Source: Sphingobium sp. 15-1
GTDB lineage: Bacteria > Pseudomonadota > Alphaproteobacteria > Sphingomonadales > Sphingomonadaceae
Assembly: GCF_013375535.1 (NCBI RefSeq)
Contig: NZ_JABXJG010000001.1
Coordinates: forward strand, 1,860,001-1,924,000
Direction of reading: 5' to 3'
DNA: 64,000 nucleotides
This document shows positions 29,090 to 36,896 of the stretch, in pieces. Position numbers and translations under genes: made by a program. Under the pieces are notes generated by a model that was not told where the DNA came from, ran no database searches, and saw only the letters and a program-made list of their open reading frames with translations. Each line of letters starts with the position of its first letter. The stretch's first letter is position 1.

Positions 29090-29379
29090 GCCGCCCAGCG
29101 AAGATGATCGACAGCCCTTACACCGCCTGCTTTATTCCTCTTTCCGAACACGAATATCTCAGGAAGCTGGTGGAAGCCAAGGCGTTGAAGGTGGACGGGG
29201 GCATCACCAAACGCAAGGCCATCACCATTACAAGCAAGACCTCTGAGACAACCCTACTCAAGGTTGCCAAGGCATATGGCTTTGGCGTTGTGCGGGCTGG
29301 CACTCATTACCTAATCTTCAACGGCAAGATAGTTTTTGAGACGCTTCTAGATAGCCTTGCAATGTCAGTAATGGACTGA
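29086..29379 (+). CDS. Hypothetical island protein
   Basis: 97 residues, soluble, with no motif I recognise. It contains basic patches (ITKRKAITITSK) and begins in an ATGA overlap with the HTH gene. The coupling suggests a role linked to replication or excision of the element, but this is inference only. Confidence 0.7.
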   Translation: MSRPAKMIDSPYTACFIPLSEHEYLRKLVEAKALKVDGGITKRKAITITSKTSETTLLKVAKAYGFGVVRAGTHYLIFNGKIVFETLLDSLAMSVMD

Positions 29380-29737
29380 AAATGCTTATAAAATCACATC
29401 CCCATGTGAATTTGAGAAAAATCTCCATGATATCTGATCATCGAGCCATAACCCTGCCGATATTCCTTCATTTTCGATTATTTTTACCCGGATTATAAAT
29501 CCATTTCCTTTCTCAGATTGATGTATGTTTAAAAGCTATGGATTCATTTCGTATTTCAGATAACATAATTATAAATATACCTAAACGTTATATATAAGAA
29601 TATAAATTAAGAAAAAAAATAATAATCATAGAGAGAAGTTATCTATAACTTGTTACGTTTTTATTTTTTGATCTCTTTATGAGAATACAAAGACATCATA
29701 CAAAACAATCTTATTAAGAAGCATTGCGCCGTGGTAT
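29380..29737. other. Very AT-rich gene-free stretch
   Basis: About 358 bases with long A and T runs, strikingly AT-rich compared with the GC-rich chromosome. No long open frame or tRNA is visible. It lies directly before the polymerase-like gene and may hold promoters or a replication origin; I see no clear iteron array. Confidence 0.6.
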
Positions 29738-31153
29738 TTGGCCACTACCCCAAATGGACGCCTGTATCGGCTATACATTTGGAGAAACAGATTGCTTACT
29801 ATCCACCCTGCCGTTGATGACGCCTCACCCGTCACGCATGATGGTGATATTGATGCGGAGGCATTAGCAAATGCCCGCTATTTGACGCTTTCCAGCACGC
29901 CTTCATCCCCTGCCATGATTGCACTGGTCGACGCTCTCTATCTTGAAGTTCACGCCCTCGCCTGTGGCAAAAACCAGTCAAGCAAGCTTCGGCAGACCGT
30001 TGGTGGTCTATTAGCTGATCTAATGCGCCATCCGGCGGATTATCATTACCGTTCGCTGCATCCGTCAGGTTTCAAAGGGGCTGCGGTCGGCTACCGTCCA
30101 TTCACAACCGCTATTCAAGGCATGAAGGCTCTTGGGTATCTGGAAGTGGTCATGGGCTTCTGGCAGTCGGAAAAGCCCAATCAACCGGGAATGGCCACCC
30201 GCTATCGGCTTACGCCAGCCTTCCTCAAATATGCTGCGGATTTTCGCGTCTGCGCTGTTGATTGGTCCGGTCATTTCCGACCCCCGCCCACCGGATCATA
30301 TAACCCGAACCCGGTTTTGGTGCGCTCTGCGGCGGTGAAGGACTGGAATAAGCGATTGAAAGGGGCGCTCCTTCCCATCAGCCCAGATGATGCCGTTGCC
30401 GCCGCATTGGGTCAGCAGGTCAACGAGATCAACCATTGCCGCCCCTCCTTCATTCTTTGGGCAGAGGATAAGCGCCCCAATGAGCCTTACCGCGCCTATA
30501 GTGACTATGAGGTCCACAGCCTATTTTATCGTGGGTTTAGCAACGTTAATGGCGGCCCTAACGGCTGGAACAAGGGCGGCAGGCTTTACGCCTTAGGAGG
30601 CTATTATCAGCAATTTCCTGAAACGGTTCGGGCCACCATTACCATCAATGGGGAGGCAACGAAGGAAATAGACCTCACGGCCTCGCATTTGACGATTCTA
30701 TATGCCTGCCATGGCATCCCTATCGATTCCGTTCACGCCTATGAAATAGAAGGCTTCCCCCGCGCCGTCATAAAAGCTTGGGTGACGATGACCTTGGGCC
30801 ACAAGGGCTTTCACACGCGCTGGCACAAGGACGTAGTTGCAAAGGTCAAAGATAAGAAGGGCATCGACCTTAAGGCATATTCCATCAAGGCCGTTCAAGC
30901 CGCTGTTCTGGAAAAGCATCCCCTGCTGCGGGATTGGGAAAGCAGCGAAATCCGATGGGGCGATCTGCAATATCTGGAAAGCAAGGTCATCGTGGATACC
31001 GTTCATGCCCTTACAGTGGGTCAAGGCATTCCAGCCCTGCCGGTTCACGATTCCCTCATTGTTCCTGTTTCGAAAGTGGAAATTGCCCGGAAAGTGCTGA
31101 TCGAAATGTTTGAGAAGCACATCGGCATGACCCCCGCACTTAAAACGGAGTAG
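29738..31153 (+). CDS. Putative family A polymerase-like replication protein
   Basis: Up to 471 residues; the TTG start is uncertain. The N-terminal half looks helical. The C-terminal half holds three spaced motifs resembling family A polymerase motifs: KEIDLTASHLTILYA (motif A-like Asp), RAVIKAWVTMTLGHKG (motif B-like Lys, then Gly), and LPVHDSLIVP (motif C-like His-Asp). An ESKVIVDTV segment precedes motif C. This is inferred from motif spacing alone. It would fit a self-replicating phage satellite or plasmid-like island. Confidence 0.6.
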   Translation: MATTPNGRLYRLYIWRNRLLTIHPAVDDASPVTHDGDIDAEALANARYLTLSSTPSSPAMIALVDALYLEVHALACGKNQSSKLRQTVGGLLADLMRHPADYHYRSLHPSGFKGAAVGYRPFTTAIQGMKALGYLEVVMGFWQSEKPNQPGMATRYRLTPAFLKYAADFRVCAVDWSGHFRPPPTGSYNPNPVLVRSAAVKDWNKRLKGALLPISPDDAVAAALGQQVNEINHCRPSFILWAEDKRPNEPYRAYSDYEVHSLFYRGFSNVNGGPNGWNKGGRLYALGGYYQQFPETVRATITINGEATKEIDLTASHLTILYACHGIPIDSVHAYEIEGFPRAVIKAWVTMTLGHKGFHTRWHKDVVAKVKDKKGIDLKAYSIKAVQAAVLEKHPLLRDWESSEIRWGDLQYLESKVIVDTVHALTVGQGIPALPVHDSLIVPVSKVEIARKVLIEMFEKHIGMTPALKTE

Positions 31154-31241
31154 GTTTAGCCGTGAATATGCTCTCATGGTCATTTTAAGACCCATACAGT
31201 GCCATTGCGGCCTTCTGGCTGCCCAAACGGCCAAGTCAAAT

Positions 31242-31278
31242 AAAACGCCCTTAGAAATATTCTGGGGCGCTTTATTAT
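31242..31278. terminator. Hairpin terminator between convergent genes
   Basis: CGCCC at about 31246 pairs with GGGCG near 31265 across an AT-rich AGAAATATTCT loop, with A and T runs outside. It lies between the polymerase-like gene and the leftward membrane-protein gene. Confidence 0.7.
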
Positions 31279-31288
31279 ATTCGTATTT

Positions 31289-31717
31289 CTATGAGAGCTT
31301 TGATCTTAACCGTTCCATTCTCACATAGCTGGCGGCTTCCTGATCGGTCTGGAATGATTTTCCTAGCGCTTGATAGGAATTCCCATCAGGCACTACCCCC
31401 AAATCAGCCAATTCTTCCCCAGTGTAGGTTTTTAGGCTGGCTGGCGCATCGCCGGATGGCTGAGCATTCGCCTGTGTTTCACGGCTGGCGTTGGCCGCCG
31501 TTGTGAATGATATGCCATATAGAACGATGCCGCCGATAAAGAGCGCGGCCCCAGCGATTGCCATCATCATTTGTTGCTGTTGAAGGCCGATGTTGATGAC
31601 CCTGCCGCCGCCATACCCTCCATAGCTACCGACCGCCACAGAGGGATCGAATAACAGCATGGCGTACAGGAAAAGGGCAGCGCCTACCGCTATAAGGATG
31701 AGACCAGTTCGCTTCAT
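31289..31717 (-). CDS. Two-helix membrane protein, unknown function
   Basis: 142 residues. Two hydrophobic helices (LILIAVGAALFLYAMLLF and MMMAIAGAALFIGGIVLY) flank a Gly/Tyr-rich loop (GSYGGYGGG). A soluble C-terminal domain of about 60 residues follows. Nothing identifies a family. It is four bases downstream of the secreted-protein gene and probably cotranscribed with it. Confidence 0.7.
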   Translation of the reverse strand: MKRTGLILIAVGAALFLYAMLLFDPSVAVGSYGGYGGGRVINIGLQQQQMMMAIAGAALFIGGIVLYGISFTTAANASRETQANAQPSGDAPASLKTYTGEELADLGVVPDGNSYQALGKSFQTDQEAASYVRMERLRSKLS

Positions 31718-31721
31718 GGCA

Positions 31722-32174
31722 TCACTCCTGAATTATCTGACACACGCCAGCGCCGCCGCCTAAGCCCAACATGCCCTTTTTCGGCCCCCACATGCCGAAG
31801 TTCTCACCCTCAATAATTTGAAAGGCATTGTCGCCCACGAACAGCACTGTGTGCGGCTGGTATCCGGTATAGCCGCCATAAGAATTGCGGGCATTGATGA
31901 GGACGTTGACTGCCCATCCTTTCCAAGACACGCCGTTGCCTTTCAACCAGCCCTCTTTGCAGTAGCCGGGGTACAGAGCGCCTATTTCATATTGCGCGCT
32001 ATAGGGGTCTTTGAGGTAGCTTTGTGCGGCTGCGCGGACGCCCGCCATGATGTTCGCCGGTGATGCACTTAGCTCGCCAAGCGTGACAGGGGGCTGCCCC
32101 TTCTTTGCAATTGCAGGTGAGGTTATGAGCGCGGCCCCAATTGCGGCGGCTGTCCAATAACGTTTAAATGGCAT
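31722..32174 (-). CDS. Secreted protein, unknown function
   Basis: 150 residues with a signal peptide ending ..PAIAKKG. The mature part has conserved-looking aromatic motifs (DPYSAQYEIGALYPGYCKEG, and GGYTGYQPHTVLFVGDN). Two cysteines could form a disulfide. It is the first gene of a leftward pair within the island. Confidence 0.75.
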   Translation of the reverse strand: MPFKRYWTAAAIGAALITSPAIAKKGQPPVTLGELSASPANIMAGVRAAAQSYLKDPYSAQYEIGALYPGYCKEGWLKGNGVSWKGWAVNVLINARNSYGGYTGYQPHTVLFVGDNAFQIIEGENFGMWGPKKGMLGLGGGAGVCQIIQE

Positions 32175-32213
32175 TCTGCCCCCTATTTATGTTGGAGGCA
32201 TAGCCCGACCGAA

Positions 32214-32331
32214 GCCGGGTGTTGGAATCCCTGCACAAGGACAAGGCCCTGCGCTTTTGGGCCGAAACCTTGGACAGCACGCAGGCACCCGGCCGAGAAA
32301 CTCGACCGAGCCTTGTGACAAAGGGGATTCC
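32214..32331 (+). ncRNA. Candidate pseudoknotted structured RNA (HDV-like topology)
   Basis: Five helices can be drawn on the plus strand: 32214-32221 with 32286-32293 (8 bp), 32224-32231 with 32324-32331 (8 bp), 32234-32240 with 32311-32317 (7 bp), 32248-32253 with 32280-32285 (6 bp), and a hairpin CGAG-AAA-CTCG at 32294-32304. The strand order (P1, P2, P3, P3', P1', P4, P2') is that of HDV-like self-cleaving ribozymes. The fold is drawn by hand and activity is untested. Confidence 0.45.
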
Positions 32332-32410
32332 ACGCCCCACAGCCTGCTTACCTCAAGCTGCCTCATCCTCATGGCAAAACAGGGTGTTGCCGTAAACCCC
32401 TTGGTTCCGA

Positions 32411-32506
32411 CTATCTGTTTCGAACGCGAAACGCCTTCACCAAAGCGGCAAGGCTGGTAATCAGCGCCGCCACGCCCATCAGAAATGAACCATCGATATT
32501 GCCCAT
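32411..32506 (-). CDS. 31-residue single-helix membrane peptide
   Basis: Translates as a short acidic start (MGNIDGSF), a helix (LMGVAALITSLAALVKAF) and a basic tail (RVRNR). ATG 32506 has AGGAG seven bases upstream, a strong ribosome site. The layout resembles small phage membrane or lysis-related peptides, but no homolog is identified. Confidence 0.55.
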   Translation of the reverse strand: MGNIDGSFLMGVAALITSLAALVKAFRVRNR

Positions 32507-32568
32507 TGCCGACTCCTTTCCTGCCACATATGTTCTCTTTTTGTTCTTAAATAGGAAAGGCGATTCTC

Positions 32569-32904
32569 ATGGGTGTGCGTATTGAACCCATTCCCGATTC
32601 TGTCCGGGTGAAAATATCGGGTGATATCGAAACGGTTCTTTCCGTCCCTTATGAGGATGATGATAGATTCTTGGTTGGGTTGAGCGACGGAACGCTACTG
32701 GTAGGCCACTATGATGAGAATCTACGCTGCCGATTTGACGTGGCGCGGGATGGCGCTGGAATAATCCATTTTGAAAATGGATCAGCGGTAATTAACTGGA
32801 AGATGGAATGGGCAACCATCGGGATATACGATCCCAATGTCGTAGAACCACCCGAACCAAATCCAATGCCATTGTTTCCAGATTTAGAGGAACTATTGCA
32901 TTAA
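32569..32904 (+). CDS. Hypothetical island protein, acidic
   Basis: 111 residues, acidic, beta-rich in appearance (VLSVPYEDDDRFLVGLSDGTLLVGHYDENLRCRFDV in two parts). AGGAAAGG precedes ATG 32569. The C-terminus is Pro-rich (PPEPNPMP). No family is recognised. It lies downstream of the candidate structured RNA on the same strand. Confidence 0.7.
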   Translation: MGVRIEPIPDSVRVKISGDIETVLSVPYEDDDRFLVGLSDGTLLVGHYDENLRCRFDVARDGAGIIHFENGSAVINWKMEWATIGIYDPNVVEPPEPNPMPLFPDLEELLH

Positions 32905-33030
32905 ACCTAAAAGTCTTGATTGTTGTCTATTGCATTTACTTAAAGATGTTCGATCTATATTTGAACATGGGAGATTTTAAAGCCCGTTGGAGGTCTTTTA
33001 TTGGCGAGAGGTAGGGTAGTAGCCTCAAGC

Positions 33031-33182
33031 CTCCTATCCGTGCCTGACGGGCCTCTGAGAGGGCTGTGGGGGCATTTCAGATGGACAGGTCAGGTCGATT
33101 GACCTTCATCCATCTGAAATTTGCCGTTTTATGGCTGAGAAGGGTGGATAGGAGACCGGCGGGTTAGCAGCGCAGCCGCCGG
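33031..33182 (+). ncRNA. Candidate structured RNA with terminator-like 3' hairpin
   Basis: CTCCTATCC at 33031-33039 pairs perfectly with GGATAGGAG at 33146-33154. Inside is a 12-bp helix, ATTTCAGATGGA (33074-33085) with TCCATCTGAAAT (33109-33120), topped by AGGTC-GATT-GACCT. Next comes CCGGCGG (33156-33162) with CCGCCGG (33176-33182). No gene occupies 32905-33185. The strand is not certain, since hairpins work on both; I assume plus because the 3' hairpin then ends the unit. Confidence 0.4.
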
Positions 33183-33185
33183 TTA

Positions 33186-33554
33186 TCACGCTTGGCTGAT
33201 GTAGTGATCGAACTGGCGCATTTTGCCCCAGCATTCCAAATCATGCTTTTCAATGGAGGCCATCAACACATCCTGAAGGGCTAGAAATTGTTTAAATACG
33301 TAGGCTCTATCCAAGGCAGTGCTAGATGCCGCAGTCTGAATATCGAATATGAAATCCTTTTTAGTGGTTCGCAGTAAGCCAGCAATGGCCTCGACCATAG
33401 CAAGAGCCTCTTCGGCATTGTCCAATTGAAGGGTTATGTTGATGGGATAAGGTTCTACAGGCGCACATTCATCAATGTAGCCGATAATTTGCTTGTCAGT
33501 TGCATCGGTAATACCACGATCCATAGTTAACTCCATCGAAGTGCCGTTCATCAA
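33186..33554 (-). CDS. Hypothetical island protein
   Basis: 122 residues, helical, with an acidic first half (TDKQIIGYIDECAPVEPYPINIT) and a leucine-rich second half. I recognise no domain. ATG at 33554; an in-frame ATG a few codons on is also possible. Its stop lies next to the candidate structured RNA. Confidence 0.6.
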   Translation of the reverse strand: MMNGTSMELTMDRGITDATDKQIIGYIDECAPVEPYPINITLQLDNAEEALAMVEAIAGLLRTTKKDFIFDIQTAASSTALDRAYVFKQFLALQDVLMASIEKHDLECWGKMRQFDHYISQA

Positions 33555-33687
33555 CCCGCTTTTCTCATAGCTTGGTGAATGTCCGGTTTCGAGAAGATGT
33601 CAGGAACGAAGAACCGGCAGAAAGTGGTCGTTTGCCGCCGGGCAGCTTTCCAAACCGACCGGCACCTTGCTCCGCATATGGAGAAAC

Positions 33688-33870
33688 CTAGCCGGATGAT
33701 TGCCATAATATGGGGAGCAAGCGAGATAGGTCATCGGCATGTAGGATCGCAACGTAGCCCAACAATAACGGGACCACAGCGACCACACACACGGTTGCAA
33801 AAGCAAGCCGGGTCGACCCTTGCTCATTGAAGGATTTCACAATTTCGACAAGCGCCTGCCAACGATTCAT
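33688..33870 (-). CDS. 60-residue single-helix membrane protein
   Basis: A soluble N-terminus (NRWQALVEIVKSFNEQG) is followed by one strong membrane helix (LAFATVCVVAVVPLLLGYVA). ATG 33870 has GAGG five bases upstream, better than GTG 33876. Its size and form suit a phage-type accessory or lysis protein; function unknown. Confidence 0.5.
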   Translation of the reverse strand: MNRWQALVEIVKSFNEQGSTRLAFATVCVVAVVPLLLGYVAILHADDLSRLLPILWQSSG

Positions 33871-34151
33871 AACCACCTCGAAAAAACACAGCCACTAAAA
33901 TCAATGCGATTTTTGTGAGGTCATGTTTGTTCAGCAGGTGGTCTCCTTAGCCGAAATCAGGGAGTTAAGTCCTACGGACTATGAACCCCCATGTACGCGC
34001 CCAAGTCAACAGGGTCGGCGGTCAAAAAAGTGAAATGAAAGCTTTGACAAAGCAAATACGTTTAAAATCAAATCCTTATAAAGAAAGATGTCCACAGGAA
34101 ATTTCGCGGATGTCTAGGTCCACTTGGAACACCAGCCTGCCCAGGATGTCG

Positions 34152-34421
34152 CTATAGCTGAATTCGGATACAAACAGGGCGTAGGCAATGGTGTTTTGCG
34201 CCTAGGATTGGCCGCCTATTCCTCCGCAAACTGGATAGAAGAATATGGATCGATGCTCCTGTGAGGATGACATTTTCCCTACGGAAAATACTGCACGGAC
34301 CGGTTTCATCCGGGTCATGAAACTGTAGGACATCGCCCTTTCTCAAAAGGCAAAAAAATACCCCGCCGGAATGGCAGGGCATTGCGTTGGGGGTGAAACG
34401 GCTGGCGAGAAAACCGGCCAC
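34152..34421 (-). CDS. Possible small protein coupled to a membrane peptide gene
   Basis: 89 residues with a GTG start four bases after the stop codon of the preceding 56-residue gene, so translation would be coupled. It has a Cys-rich segment (MPCHSGGVFFCLLRKGDV) and FHDPDETGPC. No family is seen. It could be spurious, since it rests on one weak start codon. Confidence 0.35.
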   Translation of the reverse strand: MAGFLASRFTPNAMPCHSGGVFFCLLRKGDVLQFHDPDETGPCSIFRRENVILTGASIHILLSSLRRNRRPILGAKHHCLRPVCIRIQL

Positions 34422-34424
34422 CGA

Positions 34425-34595
34425 TCAGAATGAAAGAAGGTAGGCCAATCCCGCGCCTACCATCAGTCCGATAGGCACAATGATGAAGGGGCTGATCCCC
34501 TTGTTCGACAATGGCATGAAGCGTAGGCGCGGGCCTTCACATTCCTCTAATGACTTCAATCGCCTCTCAGGTCGGAATGGTCGAATGTCAGCCAT
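34425..34595 (-). CDS. 56-residue single-helix membrane protein
   Basis: A charged N-terminus (MADIRPFRPERRLKSLEE) precedes one helix (PFIIVPIGLMVGAGLAYLL) ending in SF. ATG 34595 has GGGGAA ten bases upstream. It is oriented with the serine recombinase gene, whose stop lies 36 bases before it, so they may share a transcript. Confidence 0.55.
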   Translation of the reverse strand: MADIRPFRPERRLKSLEECEGPRLRFMPLSNKGISPFIIVPIGLMVGAGLAYLLSF

Positions 34596-34630
34596 GCTGT
34601 TCCCCGCGCATACCGCTGCACCACTTCGGC

Positions 34631-35209
34631 TTATGCAGCGCGCTTTTCCACTCTTTGAATAGCGGCGCGGCTTACCTGATATTCCCTTGCCAATGCACCA
34701 AGGGAAATTCCTTGCTTCCGCTTTTCAATGATAATGCGCTGCTGATCATCAGTAAGAGCCTGCGGACGGCCTAACGTCTTGCCTTCTGCCTTGGCCCGCT
34801 TCAACCCTGCCTGCGTCCGTTCAACCAGCAAATCGCGTTCGAATTCGGCAACGGCAGCGATGACACCCATAGTCATCTTTCCCGCTGGGCTGGTCAGGTC
34901 CACGCCACCAAGAGCAAGGCAGTGAACCTTCACACCTTCTGCTGCCAGCCGCTCGACCGTGCCCCTTACGTCCATAGCGTTGCGGCCTAGCCTGTCGAGC
35001 TTCGTGACGATGAGAATATCCCCGGCTTCCAAACGGTCAACCAGTTTGGCAAAGCCCTTGCGCTCCATCGCAGCGATAGAGCCGGAAACAGTTTCAGCAA
35101 CGATGCGCTTGGGATCGACCGCGAAGCCAGCCGCAGCAATCTCCCTTACCTGATTATCTGTCGTCTGATCACCAGTGCTAACACGGCAATAAGCAAAAGC
35201 GCGGCTCAT
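34631..35209 (-). CDS. Serine recombinase (resolvase/invertase family)
   Basis: 192 residues. The catalytic Ser is in YCRVSTGDQTTDNQ, and the arginine-rich loop DRLGRNAMDVRGTVERL follows. The C-terminus is a small HTH (LGALAREYQVSRAAIQR). I start it at ATG 35209 with AAGGA upstream; the open frame extends to 35287 but the extra 26 residues are not family-like. It may resolve dimers of the element or invert DNA. A 9-bp inverted repeat lies upstream. Confidence 0.93.
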   Translation of the reverse strand: MSRAFAYCRVSTGDQTTDNQVREIAAAGFAVDPKRIVAETVSGSIAAMERKGFAKLVDRLEAGDILIVTKLDRLGRNAMDVRGTVERLAAEGVKVHCLALGGVDLTSPAGKMTMGVIAAVAEFERDLLVERTQAGLKRAKAEGKTLGRPQALTDDQQRIIIEKRKQGISLGALAREYQVSRAAIQRVEKRAA

Positions 35210-35220
35210 TTCGTCATCCT

Positions 35221-35286
35221 TGTATCGAATCGGTATAACGAAACTATCAATGTAACGAATATATGTAGAGTCTAATTTTCGATACA
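35221..35286. promoter_or_regulatory. Inverted repeat upstream of the serine recombinase
   Basis: TGTATCGAA (35221-35229) and TTCGATACA (35278-35286) are perfect inverted copies 48 bases apart, just upstream of the recombinase start. Further related ATCG-containing words lie between. Such sites serve as resolvase binding (res) or autoregulation sites. The assignment is by position only. Confidence 0.45.
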
Positions 35287-35400
35287 TGCGGGAAGATTGT
35301 ATCGGAAACGGACGATTAAGATCTACCTTGCCGCCGCCCCGGCATCATGAGTAATCCCATTTGCATATAAGCTGCGGCTGCAACGGCAAAGAGGGGCACA

Positions 35401-35628
35401 ATGCGGATCGAAGAAATCGATGTTAAAAACTTTCGCGGTATCAGGGAATTGTGCCTCAAGGGTTTGAAAAGCACCGTTGTAATCGCCGGTGCAAACGGGT
35501 CAGGTAAGTCCTGCGTGTTTGACGCTATTCGCCTTTTGAAGTCCGCTTACGGCGGATATCAACAGAATGAGTGGCACCACTGGATGGCGGAATTCCAGAT
35601 CAATTTTACCAACAATGCCGAAGCATTC
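35401..35628 (+). pseudogene. AAA-family (OLD/RecF-like) ATPase, cut off by IS3
   Basis: The first 76 residues remain: MRIEEIDVKNFRGI, a start typical of OLD/RecF-like ATPases, then the P-loop AGANGSGKSCVFDAI. The gene then runs into the IS3-family element at 35629 and nothing of the Walker B or C-terminal domains follows. Such ATPases are often defence proteins (for example OLD or Gabija GajA type). It is not functional as it stands. Confidence 0.8.
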
Positions 35629-35667
35629 TGAACCGCCCCGGGATTGCCGGAGGCCATTTGGTTTAAA

Positions 35668-36573
35668 TTATGCGGCCATGGGTGTTTCGTCCAGCATGGC
35701 GTAGTAGCGCTCCTCGGCTTCGGCAGGCGGGATGTTGCCAATGGGCGCGAGCAACCGCCGGTTGTTGAACCAGTCTACCCATTCGAGAGTGGCGTATTCA
35801 ACGGCTTCAAAGGATCGCCACGGTCCTCGCCGGTGGATCACCTCGGCCTTGTAAAGGCCGTTGATGGTCTCCGCCAAGGCGTTGTCATAACTGTCGCCCA
35901 CACTCCCGACCGATGGCTCGATCCCAGCCTCGGCAAGGCGCTCGGTATACTTGATCGAGACATATTGGCTGCCGCGGTCGCTGTGGTGGATCAGGCCGCC
36001 ATGATGAACTGGTCGCCGATCATGGATTGCCTGCTCCAGGGCGTCGAGCACAAAGCTGGCATGGGCCGTCCTGCTCACCCGCCAGCCCACAATATAGCGG
36101 GCGTATACGTCGATCACGAAGGCCACGTAGACGAACCCCGACCACGTCGCGACATAGGTGAAGTCCGACACCCACAGCATGTTCGGTGCCGGCGCATGGA
36201 ACTGACGGTTGACCTGATCGAGCGGACACGGAGCCGCCTTGTCGCTGATCGTCGTCTTCACCGGCTTGCCCCGGATCACGCCCTGCAGGCCCAAATCACG
36301 CATCAACCGCTCCACTGTGCAGCGGGCAATATCAAAGCCCTCCCGCTGCATCTGCCGCCACACCTTGCGCACGCCGTAGACCTTGAAGTTGGCATCGAAC
36401 ACGCGCCGAACCTCGGGCTTCATGGCCTCATCACGCTGGACACGTGGTGACAGGCGCGAGGGATCGCGTCGCGATGCCACACGTTCATGATAGGTGGATG
36501 GGGCGATCGGCAGAACCCGGCAGATCGGCTCGACCCCATACTCATCCCGATGCTCGTCAATGAAGGCAGTCAT
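35668..36573 (-). CDS. IS3-family transposase OrfB (DDE integrase domain)
   Basis: 301 residues. The DDE triad is visible as Asp in WVSDFTYVA, Asp in [10 protein letters not shown] and Glu in [13 protein letters not shown]. It starts in an ATGA overlap with orfA, so it is either coupled or fused to OrfA by frameshifting. It ends 39 bases inside the left IR. Confidence 0.95.
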   Translation of the reverse strand: MTAFIDEHRDEYGVEPICRVLPIAPSTYHERVASRRDPSRLSPRVQRDEAMKPEVRRVFDANFKVYGVRKVWRQMQREGFDIARCTVERLMRDLGLQGVIRGKPVKTTISDKAAPCPLDQVNRQFHAPAPNMLWVSDFTYVATWSGFVYVAFVIDVYARYIVGWRVSRTAHASFVLDALEQAIHDRRPVHHGGLIHHSDRGSQYVSIKYTERLAEAGIEPSVGSVGDSYDNALAETINGLYKAEVIHRRGPWRSFEAVEYATLEWVDWFNNRRLLAPIGNIPPAEAEERYYAMLDETPMAA

Positions 36574-36896
36574 CGCTTGAACGGGCGGTCGAGCTCCGCC
36601 TGGGCAAAATATGCCGACGCCTTGCGCAGAATCTCGTTGGCCTGGCGAAGCTCACGGTTCTCGCGCTCCAGCGCCTTCAAACGGTCTGCCAGTTCGGTGG
36701 GAACGCCAGGACGTTTGCCGCTGTTCACCTCAGCCTTCTTTACCCACTCTAGCAGCGTGTGCCCCGAACAGCCGATCTTCTCGGCAATGGATATGATCGC
36801 CGCCCAGCGGGACGGATGGTCGCCTTCGTGGTCCAGCACCATGCGGACGGCCCGCTCACGAACCTCCGGTGCAAACTTGTTCGTCGTCTTGCTCAT
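36570..36896 (-). CDS. IS3-family transposase OrfA (HTH)
   Basis: 108 residues with an N-terminal helix-turn-helix ([19 protein letters not shown], then [24 protein letters not shown]) and a leucine zipper ([22 protein letters not shown]). It binds the IS ends. The gene overlaps orfB by four bases. Confidence 0.95.
   Translation of the reverse strand: MSKTTNKFAPEVRERAVRMVLDHEGDHPSRWAAIISIAEKIGCSGHTLLEWVKKAEVNSGKRPGVPTELADRLKALERENRELRQANEILRKASAYFAQAELDRPFKR

Noticed and set aside
33046..33060. Second attachment site (GACGGGCCTC resembling the tRNA-Cys end)
   Set aside because: Only eight bases match the tRNA 3' end, which is expected by chance.
33031..33182. 6S RNA as identity of the structured stretch
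   Set aside because: Size fits loosely but the central bulge and promoter mimic expected for 6S RNA are not visible, and a housekeeping RNA inside an island is unlikely.
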